Shown here: piece by piece, positions 20,101 to 31,612 of the stretch
Position numbering within the stretch: the first letter of the stretch is position 1
Layout: each line of letters opens with the position of its first letter
Source: Lepisosteus oculatus
Taxonomy: Eukaryota > Chordata > Actinopteri > Semionotiformes > Lepisosteidae
Reading direction: 5' to 3'
Length of the DNA: 64,000 nt
Assembly (NCBI RefSeq): GCF_040954835.1
Contig: NC_090698.1
Coordinates: 1,362,501 to 1,426,500, forward strand
Program-made: the position numbers and the translations under genes
The notes under the pieces: generated by a model
Databases searched by the model: none
The model's input: only the letters and a program-made list of their open reading frames with translations
Told to the model about the DNA's origin: nothing

Positions 20101-21956
20101 CAGCTGCGTCAGCGTGCGCAGGCTGCCAAGGAACGAGTGAGGGTTTATTCCTGCTGAAGAGGGAAGAAAAGAACAACGTTTCGGCTATGAAGCCTTTTTC
20201 AGTTTGTCCTCTACAGCCGAAACGTTGTTTCTTTTCTTCTCTCTTCAACATCAAAGACCGAATGCTGACTAAACAAGCAGCACAGGGGCGCTGAACCCGC
20301 CTTAGCTAAACCAGCGTTAAGAGGTAAAGTTTATACTCAACACAGCGGGTGTGTTAACCTCCGCCACGCTGGGAAAACCCAAGATGACCGACGCAGTCGC
20401 CCGACACAGGTGATGGAAGCTGTTACTGCAGTTGTTTACTTACAGAGCGGATTTGGGTTCTGGCAACAGATTTAGTGTCTGTGACTGGACAGGTGTTCAG
20501 TCCTGGTCCAGGAGGGCCGGTCCAGGTTTCCATTCTATCTCAGCTCTTAACAAACACAATCAACTCATTATTGTCTCACACAAACCAATTTAACAAGGTG
20601 CTGGTGTTTTAAGGAGACACTGTCCCCATCCTCAGGACCAGGTTTGGACATGATTCTAAGTTGTTTTGTTCTGCCAGGGGTAACCAGACCTATTTTAAAA
20701 GACACATGAGGCCTACAGGACAGCCTGACCGAGATGACAGACACCGCTCTGAGCTCGTCAGAGTCTCAGGGTACTTGTGCTCAAAGTGCTCAGGGATAGA
20801 GGGTGGCATCGTCCCTTAACAAATCATACAAGTAACAAACACTCTTGAATGTACAGTAGGTGTGACATCTTCCCAGAATGGCATTGTGTTTCACATGCTA
20901 CCAGCGCGAAACTGGGCCACGACCCAATAAATGAACAGCTGTTATCTTCATGCTTTCCGGAGCTTATTAATACTAAGACAGGTGGGGAAAAAAAAGGATG
21001 AAAGCAAGTCGAATAAAAACGCTACAGCTCCAAGCCGGAACTGCGCTCTACGCAGGGCGGACGGTCACTGTGTCGGTTATCAAACTCCACATTCCAGAGC
21101 TACGACGAAGCGCGGAATGTCTCCGTCTCAGATCCGCCATCAAGGCGGCTGAAAACCGGCTCTGCCGGCCAGGGCGCAGACCTGTTCCTCCACTCCCGCA
21201 GTGCGTGACAGCGCCTCCCTGACATATCTTTTCCAGAAATAATGGGCGCCCGCGAGCAAGGGGACATTCCAGGTCTACAAGCCGAGCTGTCGCGTTTCAC
21301 AACTCGGCACCGGCGTGTACTGTCCGCCCACCACAAACACAAAACCCACCCGCCGTGGATTCGCCCGTCTCTAGTCTAGTGGGATGTCAAGTTATCCGTG
21401 ACTCCCTGACAAGCGCTCTCTGGTTCACTGGAAATCCTGGTTTATAGAAACTCCTGGAGTAAAACTTCCCCCCAAACTCAAACTTTTTGAAAGAAACTGA
21501 ACAGTGTCCACAGACGGCGTGAGCTGCCGCACACGGCACCCGCATTCCGCACGTTTTCACGACAGAAAGCCGGGTGGTAACACGATTGTTAAATTATTTC
21601 CATGGATTTCGTTGACTTTAATTAAAAAGCCGTCTCCAGCGCGCGTTACGCGATTGAAGGCAGGTCGGTACGCTCTCCGGGCGCAGTTCAGATTCTACGA
21701 AAGCAGCGCGTCGGTTCCAGCTGAGCAACTGTTTTGCAACTTTAAATTAAAACGCCGCACCGCGCTCTGTCCTCACACGCTTGTATTCACCGTCCATTTT
21801 GCCCGGCGACCCCCCTCGCCCTGCGCTTTCACCCCTCTGCCCCCTGATGCCAGGTCACGAAGCTGCCGGCTCACCCAGAATCTCTCTCCTCCTGGTGGAG
21901 TGCGGCTGCTCCGTGTACACCCACTCGAAGTCCTCCCGCGTGGTCGTGTTCCCCAT
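17135..21956 (-). CDS. degs2: Sphingolipid delta-4 desaturase / C4-hydroxylase, DEGS2-like
   Basis: Three exons: 21875-21956, 18262-19004 and 17135-17278; 969 nt, 322 aa against 323 in human DEGS1 and DEGS2. Junctions are GT-AG and in phase (1, 0). The start is set by [19 protein letters not shown]; Gly2 is a likely myristoylation site, as known for DEGS1. The three histidine boxes are intact: HDISH at 89-93, HIDHH at 128-132 and HMEHH near 259-263. Hydrophobic helices lie at about 45-60 and 68-88, and in the centre of the protein. The family acts at the ER membrane, turning dihydroceramide into ceramide (delta-4 desaturation) or phytoceramide (C4 hydroxylation). [20 protein letters not shown] and LVLQPFFY...LRPLCV favour DEGS2 over DEGS1. 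Its place between polr2i and hipk4 matches neither human DEGS locus, so it may be a third ancient paralogue. Coding exon 2 is very GC-rich at third positions. Confidence 0.93.
19240..19720. repeat. LINE-like relic in desaturase intron 1
   Basis: The minus strand near 19300-19400 reads with a pattern (CACAAAGGGTTGTGGGAG, then a WN-P-like stretch) also seen near 56290 and 58640, the 3' part of a CR1-like repeat known in fish. Highly degraded; the assignment is tentative. Confidence 0.3.
20095..20252. repeat. Penelope-like terminal pieces, head to head
   Basis: A minus piece (CAGGTGGGCAGCTGCGTCAG to CAACGTTTCGGCTATGAAGC) is followed by a plus piece (ACAGCCGAAACGTTGTTTCT and TTTCTTCTCTC). The arms GAAAAGAACAACGTTTCGGC and GCCGAAACGTTGTTTCTTTTC are near-perfect inverted repeats around a spacer of about 30 bp. 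Confidence 0.55.
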
Positions 21957-22463
21957 CTTCGTCTAGTCGCGAGAGGATCGCGGTGCTCTGCGGCTGAAAC
22001 GGGCTCCCCACGCCGCCGCGCGCCTGGGTGCACGCCCCCCTGACACAGGTGCGGCGAACACGCCTCTCGTTCAGCTGGGGGGGGGGGTTATTCTGGTACA
22101 TCTGTGGCGCATGAGAACCAAGGTTTCATCCTATCGCCGGTTTATTAAATTACGGGATTTGCGTCTTAATTTTTTTTTTGGCAGACTGATGTCGCCGGTA
22201 TCCCTTATGCTGGCCTGCAGACTTCAGCGCCCCATCCGCCAGGCGGAAACCTTCCACCTTGGACACACAATAAAGGTGCCGTGTGATGTCGTCATGCACG
22301 AGCCTATTTGCGTTGATAAGATCGGAACGAGTTCGTCAGCGGTGTCGGTTCCGAGCTGGAAATGCCGCAGCGGCCCGCGGGCCATTGTTGCGCTCCGGCG
22401 TTCCAGAACACCGGGGCGTCCCGGGCGGCAGGGAAACCGCAGGCCGCGCGGGAGGAGAGAGAC
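21957..22463. promoter_or_regulatory. Shared head-to-head promoter region of degs2-like and hipk4
   Basis: Only 507 bp separate the two start codons, which face away from each other. The stretch contains a GC-rich part (21970-22090, with an 11-G run) and a T-rich stretch at 22165. No TATA box or CCAAT box is clear. A bidirectional promoter is inferred from arrangement alone. Confidence 0.5.
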
Positions 22464-25012
22464 ATGTCGGTCCTGCGCTCCGAGACGGAGGTGTACGAGC
22501 TGGTGGAGACTCTGGGGAGGGGCACGTTCGGAGAAGTGGCCAAGTACTGGCGCAGAAGCACGGGGGAGATGGTGGCGATCAAGAGCCTGCGGGCGGATGC
22601 CCAGCGCAGCCGGGTGATCGCCAACGAGCTGAAGCTGCTGGCCGCGCTGTCGCGGGCGCGGCTGGACCGCTGCCCCATCGTGCTCTTCCACGAGGCCTTC
22701 CGGGACGCGCGGCAGCACTACCTGGTGTTCGAGCTGCTGGAGCAGAACCTCTTCCAGCTGCTGCGGGAGCGGGGCTTCCGGCCGCTGGCCGCGCGGCACA
22801 TCCGCGCCGTGGCCCGCCAGCTGCTGGGGGCGCTGGCCCGCCTCAAGGAGCTCTCCGTCATCCACACCGACCTCAAGCCCGAGAACGTCATGCTGGTGGA
22901 CCACAGCCGCTGGCCCTTCCGGGTCAAGCTCATCGACTTCGGCTCCGCCAGCATCTTCAGCGAAGTGCGCTTCGTCAGGGAGCCCTACATCCAGTCCAGG
23001 TGTGCGGCTGACCCCCGACCCCTCCTCTTGCTTCTCTGTCCTGTCCTCGGGGTTCACCGGCACCGCAGGGCTCCACAACACGCGCTGGACACTGGACACC
23101 GGACACGACCGCAGACAAGTTTCTTATAGAGGAAACAAGCCCCCGAGAGCTGTGGAAAAGCAGTAATGACTCCAGGATGAGGACCTTCCCTCCCTGAAGT
23201 ATTATCCACATTGAAAAAGGGCGATAAATCATCATAATGTTTATTAGTGAATTATTGGTGTTTATTAGCAATATGCACGTGTGAATATCAATACTTAAGG
23301 GTTAAGGCATGTACCTGTTGCAGGACCCATTGTTTTGGTTTTATATTTGATAATTTACAATTAAAATGAGACGCACCTGCACTGTTTTTCATACCCTATG
23401 CCTTCCTTGAGAGAAACCGCAGGTGGAGGTATAACTTACAGATGACCGCAGGTAGAAGGACTGGAGGACAGGACAACCCTGTAGGTCCACCTGCTGGAAC
23501 ACTAGTGAGGAGGAGGGGTGCTTTACAGATTCTTCCTCCAAGTTCCTGTAAGGCACGAACATCTCCCAGATCACTCACTCCCTCCTCTTCAACCCCCTGA
23601 AGGTTTTACAGATCTCCGGAAGTTCTCCTGGGGCTGCCGTTCTGCGAGAAGGTGGACATGTGGTCACTGGGCTGCGTGACGGCCGAGCTGCTGCTGGGCT
23701 GGCCGCTGTACCCGGGAGACAGCGAGTTGGAGCAGGTGCGCCTCATCTGCCGGACGCAGGGCCTGCCCGGGGCCCACCTGCTGGACAGGGCCAGCAAGGC
23801 CCACCTCTTCTTCCAGAGGGGCAGGAGCTGCAGGGGGGCCGTGCAGTGGCAGCTCAAGCCCGACCCCCAGGGGCCCCCCGCGCAGAGCAGGCCCCCGCTG
23901 GCCTCGCTGGACCAGCTGGCCAGCGTGCACCCCCCCGAGGAGGCCCCCGAGTTCCTGCCCGAGGACGTGGCGGCGGAGGCGAGTGACCGCAGGAGCCTGG
24001 TGGAGCTGCTGAAGAGGATGCTGACGCTGGACTCGCACCAGCGGATCAACCCCCGCGCGGCTCTGCGCCACCCCTTCGTCAGCCTGCGGCACCTGCAGGC
24101 CGGCCCGCGGCCCACGCGCTACCAGCGGCTGTCCCTGCTGGCCTTCCGCGAGGCCGCGCTGCCCGCCGGGGGGGAGGAGCAGGCGCCCCCCATCGACCAG
24201 ATGGACAGCCTCCGGATCAGCCGGACAGGAGAGGAGGAGGAGGCGGCGGCGGTGGACGCGGACATGGGGACCGGGGGGACAGGTGGTGGGCTCCTGGCGC
24301 CTCTCCCTGGCAGCGCGAGCGCAGATCGCCTTGGAGACGCGGCCGCCGGCGCCCCGCTCCAGCCCCAGGGCGGGGGGCACTCCGGGAGCGGGGGCTGCCC
24401 GTGCCGGCCCGTGCGCAGCGAGCCGATGGCGGCGGGGGGGCCGCGGCCCGAGGAGGGGGACTCCCGCGGCGATCTCGGCGGACAGGAGGAGGGAGAGGCG
24501 AGGGGGCTCTGCGAGGACCCCGATGCCGAGGTAAGCTCCGCCCGGGCCGACGGCCTTTCCCGAGCCCCGACCTGAATCCCCTCCACAGGAGAGCTGCCGC
24601 CCTGTAGGCATGTTACACACCATCGGGGCTTTGCTGCAAATAATTTCCCCCCTTAGAAAAGAGAGGAGGTCTTTGTCCTGGGAGCCACATGCGGCTCTAA
24701 ACAAATCTCATTGCTTCCACTGGACAGTAATACTGCCACCACTGAGAGCAACAACACTGCTGCATCAATCAGAAGTGTTGCAAGAGTGTAGCAAACGAAC
24801 GCCGCTGCTCCATGAATGACCATGACAATGTTGCTCCTGCTCACACCCCCAGTTCTCCTTTCCTGCAGCGGGGAGCCCAGCTTCACTGCGGCGAGAGGGG
24901 AGAGCTGCCCCGCTATGCTGCCGCTGACTGGGATCACAAGTTCCAATCCGCCCTCAGGATGTACAGCAGCTTCGGCCCGCACAGGCTTTTCCCCCTGGAG
25001 AGCCACCAATAA
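22464..25012 (+). CDS. hipk4: Homeodomain-interacting protein kinase 4
   Basis: Three exons: 22464-22999, 23603-24530 and 24869-25012; 1608 nt, about 535 aa (human 616). Phases match (2, 0). The kinase domain starts at about residue 11 with glycine loop LGRGTFGEV, catalytic K40 in VAIK, HTDLKPEN with D136 (human HADLKPEN), DFG at D158 and the activation-loop tyrosine Y175 in YIQSR. RRSTGEMVAIK, VFELLEQNLF and DFGSASIFSEVR are close to HIPK4 and less so to HIPK1-3. After the C-lobe (RMLTLDSHQRINPRAALRHP) comes a long Gly/Glu/Pro-rich tail of low complexity. HIPK4 is a Ser/Thr kinase best known in spermatid head shaping. The last exon (ending LFPLESHQ) is supported by its acceptor, phase and a following AATAAA, but I do not recognise it from mammals. 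Read-through of intron 2 would instead add 14 residues. pld3 next door is also the human neighbour. Confidence 0.92.
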
Positions 25013-25114
25013 GGATCCTGGCGCCGGAGCAGGAGAGGAGCCCAGAGAGGGACTAAGGGCAGGAGCAGCCCTGCCTCCATCATGCTCACTCATGGACTGC
25101 AGCAGACTGCTCAC

Positions 25115-25120
25115 AATAAA
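25115..25120 (+). promoter_or_regulatory. Poly(A) signal of hipk4
   Basis: AATAAA about 100 bp after the proposed hipk4 stop codon, with another at 25228. It supports the 3' end chosen for the gene. Confidence 0.55.
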
Positions 25121-25249
25121 GGAAAGGTCTCACTTGCTCATCTCAGCCCTACGAGCACCAGCCCAGCTGCTCAGTGTCCCAGTACTGACCAGTCAAACAT
25201 TTATTTTGTGTCTGGATGGCTTATGGCATAATAAACAGGTCTGCTTTCA

Positions 25250-26828
25250 GAAACACCGGTTCACATTTTTTTTCAAATGAAAAACTGACGAAATGCCTGC
25301 TAGCATGTGGATTTTTTCTAGATCTACCGGTGGGGCTGTTAATTACAACATCTTTCGGCAGGAAAAAGAGACACAAGGGCTTGAAGGAACAGCAGAGCAG
25401 CAGAGCGATGAAGGGAAGATACAGATAATTTTATAATTCAGGTAGTTAAATAATCAAACAGTAAAGTGGTTCCTGCCTCACGGTGGCATTATCCTGGGTA
25501 ACACTGAAGAGTTAGAATTCATCATCCTAAACAAACATTCCCACCAACACCGACCATCAATCATTTATATTTCCAATATTTATATTAGACTCATCCCTGA
25601 AATCACACTGTCAGGTAAGAATTCCAAATTTCCCTTTATTCCCCTTTGATCACAGTTGAAGGAATCTGGCCACAGGCTTTCTGTACAGAGTCATGAAATG
25701 TCAACCTAGAGACTTCCAAGTGACACGCCCTCTACAGAATGTAGACAGATTTCACTGCTCTCTGACGTCTTCATGAAGTCTTTAAGCACGTACCGATGCT
25801 CAGAAACAGCACCATGACCTCAAGGATTCAGAGTGTTGTGGCTTTTGAAAAATGTGGAGAAGGTAAAAAATACTTTGGCTATTTGATGGCTGATAAGAAG
25901 AAAATATATTATCTATACAACGATCTGTTTTGTAACAGCAATCTTTTAAAGTATTTGAATTTCTAAAGTCTTTTATTTCACAGCACCAACCTATCTGTGA
26001 ATCAATTAGATTGTTAACTACAGAACTATCAAGTATTTAAAAATCAAAGTAACTATTTCCCAAATGAAAAAACAGTACAAGTACAGTATTGCTAGGTAAA
26101 CAATAACTCCAAAGTAGGCAGCAGACAGAGAGACCAAACTTCTTTTAGTCTTCCGGTGACCAGATGAATCCGTTTTGTGGAGTTGTGGATAATCAGTTCA
26201 GGACAGTCAGATACTTTCTATAAAGGATTCCGTTTTCAGCTGGAGTTCAGCCCTAAGAGATGGGTGTAACATATTCGAATGGCTTTTGAATACTTGTTTT
26301 CAAGTTTACAGTTTCACCCGGCTCTATCAGAGAGCCGCAGATCTGGGCGGGGCTATCCCAGAAGCCCAGGGTTCAAACCAGGTCACATGGCGGCTCCCCA
26401 GCTGGACAGGACTCTAGTCACACTTATCTATCCACCATAAAGTGTCATGAAGCTGCATATTCCTGACAAGACTCCTGGAAATACAGGGTAGAGAGCAAGT
26501 ATTATACCTGGGATTGGGGGTATAGTCACACAGCACACAGGAACACTCCTGGGGCACAATGAGCCTAACCAGCAGGCCCTTCGAAGATGGTAGGAAACAG
26601 GAGCACCTTGGGAAACCTGGAAGAGCATGCAAACTCCACACAGAAGGTACCCATGGCCAGAATCAGTGCCAGGAGCCCAGTATCTGTGGGGCAGCAGCAC
26701 TCGCTCCCATTACTGATGACTATTTGGGTGATGCTTTCCTGCAAAGATACTTCTATTGACATCCATTTTTAAAAGGGGTCTTTTACTGGAGCCCCACTGT
26801 GGGGCTGGGTGCCCCCTGGTCGCCCCTC
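25250..26828. other. AT-rich gap between convergent hipk4 and pld3
   Basis: No gene recognised. Near 26600-26700 there is a minus-strand fragment of the common fish SINE with ATGCAAACTCCACACAGAAG. Confidence 0.5.
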
Positions 26829-29800
26829 TTACTGGCCGGGGCAGAGGTCCTTGGCCCCGGTGGCCTCGCTGAGCGGGGTGCTGTAGGCGGAGTCCCAGTC
26901 CCGCTGGAACACGGCCTGCAGCTGCTCCTGCACGGTGCCGCCGGCGGACTGGGCCGCGGTCTGGTTGACCACCAGCGCCGACCCGGCTGTGTGCAGGAAG
27001 TAGTCGCCGGACCAGTTTGACGTGCCTGCGTGGGACAGGAACACAGCATCAGGGCCAGAACTACAGCTGGGGCACCGAGCCAGAGCGTTCGTAGTGTCAG
27101 GGAAGACACCAGGGAAGTTCCTTGTCCTCAGAGACCTGGATTTTTCTCTCTCCGACAGGGACCTCTTCCTGCAAAGAACACCTGTCTGCAAAGAACACCT
27201 GTTCAGCAGGTCCTAATGAGGAAACCTACAGCTCTTTCTTTCTTTCTTTTCTGGATGAACAAAGCTGTCAGAAATACCAGCTATTTAACTGTAGTTTTCT
27301 TACGCAGCATTGAACAAAGGCCCGATAAAAATATTTGTATCTGCAGATGACTCACAAGCCTCAGTATAACTAAACTACTGTGATTTTCAAGATGTGCTCT
27401 CTGTACTCAGGAAGTGTCCAACACCGACAAAAACAGATTTTAATCTTGAACAGAGAAGACTACGAGGCCGACATGATTTGACTTCAGGGTCAACGCTGAA
27501 ACACAAACCACTGAAAAAAATAGTGGAAGCTAAGGTGAAGGTTGAGAACAGAACTTCTTTACACAGAGGGTGGTGGAAGAGTGGAACACTTCCTAATCAT
27601 CAGGAATGATAAGCTCAAGTTCTGGTCCTGCAAGCCCTATCGGTAGCTTTTCAATGAGCAGAGATCCTGAAAGCTTGTCGACACCTCCTAAACGAAGCAA
27701 CTGATTAATCTAACGAAGTCATTCAGCACTGAGCTGGAATGAAGACCAGACCACACTGTGGACTCTCTCCAGAACCAGAGCCCTGCATTCGATTCTCGCA
27801 AATTCGACCCAGCTCAGTTATCAGCGCCAGTGTCAGGGCAGCTGACACGCTGCTGTCAGGTCATCTCGTGAAGGACGCCCCAGTCACCCAGGTCGGTCCC
27901 TGTGGTGCGTCAGCTTACCGATGTAGGCCACCTTGTCCGTCACCATGTACTTGTTGTGGTTGACTCTGGCGAAGGGGATCTCCTTCTGGCTGGGTGTGGC
28001 AGGAACCACAAACAGCTTCTGTTGAGCCCAAACAACAAGATGAGGTTAAAGCTGCTCGACTGCAGAAATGCTTGGCCCCCACGGGAACCGTATTCCTATG
28101 GTCATTCACATGGCCCTTCCAACCTGAGGACTGGTCCAGGTCCTGAAGTAATAGTAGCTACATTTTAACTGCTTCTTTCCCCTGTTCCGGCAGTTTTATT
28201 TGGAGGGGAGATACAGGCAGAAAAGGGATCTGGGATGACAGAGCAGGATGCAGGAAGAGCAAGACAGGTGTCATTGCACTCCAGCTGCTGGTGTCCTAGA
28301 GTGAAAAGTTCCATTTCCTCTGATCAGTATCATCTGAGGGGAATAATTTAGACTCAGTACTAATCATCGTCCGCAGTAAACCTCAACCAAAGGTTCAGCA
28401 ATCTCACCTCTAACTGATCTGGCTGACATTTTAATCCAGAGCACCCATTTATGTACAGCTGGGTATTTTACTGGAGTTCCTTGCTCATGGGAACAGCCGC
28501 AGTCTCAGCCAGGATCTGACCCCACAACCGTCCAGTTAGGAGCTCAGAACCCTGACCGTTGTTCCACGCTGATACTCGGACTGCACAAACATGAGGCAAA
28601 GTCCACATTCACGCCTAGACTCTCACCAGGCCAGATCTTAGACCAGCTCTGAAGTACGCTGAGGACATGTGACTGCCCCCTAGAGGCAGTTTAGGCCCCA
28701 CTGTTGCTGGTTTCCCCACTTATATTTGCTGGGTAGACTGAAGCAACTGGGGTGAAGGATGATTCTCAACAGCAGCACCTGCAGCCCACAACCGCCCAGT
28801 CAGGAGCCCCAAGTCCTAATGGCTGCTCTAAGCAGCGCGACGGTGGGGTGTCGTGCCGGACCAGTTCTGGCGCCCCGGAGTGCGGAGAAGAAGGCCTCAC
28901 CACTTGGATGTCCAGCTTGCTGGTGGGATCGTGGACCGCTGCCAGCGAGCGCAGGAAGGGGAACATGGTGGGCTCCGAGCTACCCCAACAGCTGATGAGC
29001 AGGCGGACCCGGACCCTGCGCTCGTACGCCACCCTGCGCAGCTGGCTGTCGATGTCGGCCCAGTACCTGGGGGGTCAGAGAGGGAGCAGGTCAGCGAATC
29101 TGACAAGGCCGACCCCTCGGAGGGCCAGGAAATAAACACAACGTGATGATGGGGGGGGGCAAGAACAACTAACAACAAGACCATCTAAAACGAGGCCTGG
29201 AGCCGCTGGAGCTGGAGAGGAAAATAGGGCAGGGTCTTTACATAAAGAGTTGTGGAGGTCTGAAACAAACTGTCCAGCTCAGCTCAGCAGGAACATTCAA
29301 GAGGGGGGGATAGACGAATGAATGAGTGTGTGAATGCTGAACATCGATCAGATACTTGCACTGCAATGAGCCAAACTGAGCTGCGAGGAGACGGGCCAAT
29401 CAGAGACAGACAGTGCTCCTCTATATTCCACCGTGTGAAACATCACATATCTCTTGTACGAATCATGTCAAGTGCCTTGAGAGGGCGCTGCACAGCACAG
29501 AAACGACCGCAGCTGACTGATGGACACTGCTCACAGTCACCTCTTGGGGTGGGAGTACTCCATGGTGGGCAGATAGTTCATGACGGCGATGTAGACGAAC
29601 TCCTGGGCATCCTGGATGACGCTCAGGATGGCCTCCAGGTCCGGAGTCCTGCCATCGCCGCACAGGGCAGGAGGAGCACTCTGGGACAGACAGCAGCTTT
29701 CAGAGGGACACCACCGACGGCCACACCCCAACCTCCTGCCTCCCCTCACACGGTCAAATCGCAGCTCAACCCTTTCCTCTCATTTCCCTGATGATCATCT

Positions 29801-31568
29801 GTCTGTGTTTTTATTACAGTACTCTTATGAGCACGGCTTTAGTCCACTATTAAAATCAGAATCATGACTCATGACTTCTTTACCGACAGGTAGACGTCTG
29901 AAGAGGTTCCATTGAGCTCCACCTCCAGGGGCGTGTCCTTGTTGTAGTGGGTGGAGTAGCTGCTGGGCCAATGGCTGGGGATGCTGGCCCCATCCTGGCC
30001 CAGGAACCAGTAGGCTTCAAAGATCTTCCCCAGGTCCTGAGCCAAACAGCTGCAGTTGTACACAGCGACCCCCAGCTCCTTCACCTGCAGGACATGATCC
30101 CCAGGCCTGTGACTCCTTGCAAACGTTTACAGTGCTTCCCTCATGTCAGTGGTTACATTGTTTTCCATGTTCCTTTTTCTTAATTGGTTCCACAATTTAA
30201 ATCATTTAAATATAGATTTATTTACATGCATCATTTAAACATAATAAAGACTTGTTCACTAAAAATAAAAGCTCTGCACAGTAAATCTGGCCACAGCTAT
30301 CACAGCACTCCCACCAGCAGGCTACAGGCCTCTGTGCAGATACATCTGCCCACACTCCATCTCTCAAATTATTATTCATACGCGGCATAAATGAAAAGCA
30401 AGCTACCTTCTCAATGGCCAGTGTTCATCACCCAAACAACAGAAAAGTGCAACAACCTGAACAACAGAATCTTATTTACAGAACTAAAGACGGTATTTCT
30501 CAAAAACTACCCTATCAGGGACTACGATCAGTGATGAACAGTGTTCCAACGGTCATCAGAGAAGCATCCTGCACAAAAACATATATCACTGTGATATCCT
30601 TCCTGACTCCCCACAATCAGTTTTGAAGATACTTTCTAACTTCTAAACAGTGTTACTTTTGTACACATTCATCCAGCCGGGTTTAATAATGGAACAATCT
30701 GAGCTAAGTATTTTGTCCACAGTTACACAGTTAGTCTGTGATGTGAAATGTACATACTGTACTGGTAGTTAAATTAGCTTCTGGGAAACTTGTGTCTGTG
30801 TGTCTATCTGCCCTGCAATGGACTGGTGTCCTGTCCAGGCTGTACCCTGCTGTGTGGCTGTGGCTTGCTGGGATAGGCTCCAATGTGACCCTGTACTGGA
30901 TAAAGCAGTTAGAAAATGAATGGATTACGAGTTACGAGTCCACTCCTTCACATTGGTGTCTCAACGTTAGTGCCAGCTCTACAGCAATCCAATAAAATCT
31001 AGAGAACATCCAAGAACACACCCCAGGACAGGAAGCAGGCACAGAATGGTAGAAGAGCATTTTTAAGGCAGACATGAGCTCACTTGCGTCAGGGATCTCC
31101 AGTCCATGTTGGCACTCCCGATGAAAAAGTGCTTCTTGTCCACGACCCAGAATTTGGTGTGCAGCACCCCTGTGGTGAGCTCCAGCATGTTCACTTCACG
31201 CACGTCAGCTCCTGCGGGACAAATACACAACGCACGCTCGACACTGACAACCCACAAGGCTTCCGACTCCAGAGCAGCAGAGTTCGCTCCACAGAGGGGT
31301 CATGAGGAAGGAGGCACATCTTTCCTGGATTTGTACAGGCCCGTCTCGCTGGGGAGCTGGGAAAGTTCATACCTGCATCCTCCAGTGCCTGGAGGTCGGC
31401 CTTCGGCTGGGACTTTCTGGGGGTGTTGACAGCAACCCTGACTGTGATCCCACTCCGGGCGAGACCCACAAGCTCCTGCAGGATCGTTTCTCCCTGGAGA
31501 CACAACACAGCAGGACTGGTACAAAGACATATTCATGTCCTCCTCTGCTCTTGGGCAAGATGATAATG

Positions 31569-31612
<44 letters not shown>

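Noticed and set aside
24531-24588. A 58-nt intron in hipk4 ending at CTCCACAG
   Set aside because: Phase fits, but the intron is shorter than vertebrate splicing usually allows and the following frame looks non-coding; the acceptor at 24868 gives a better exon.
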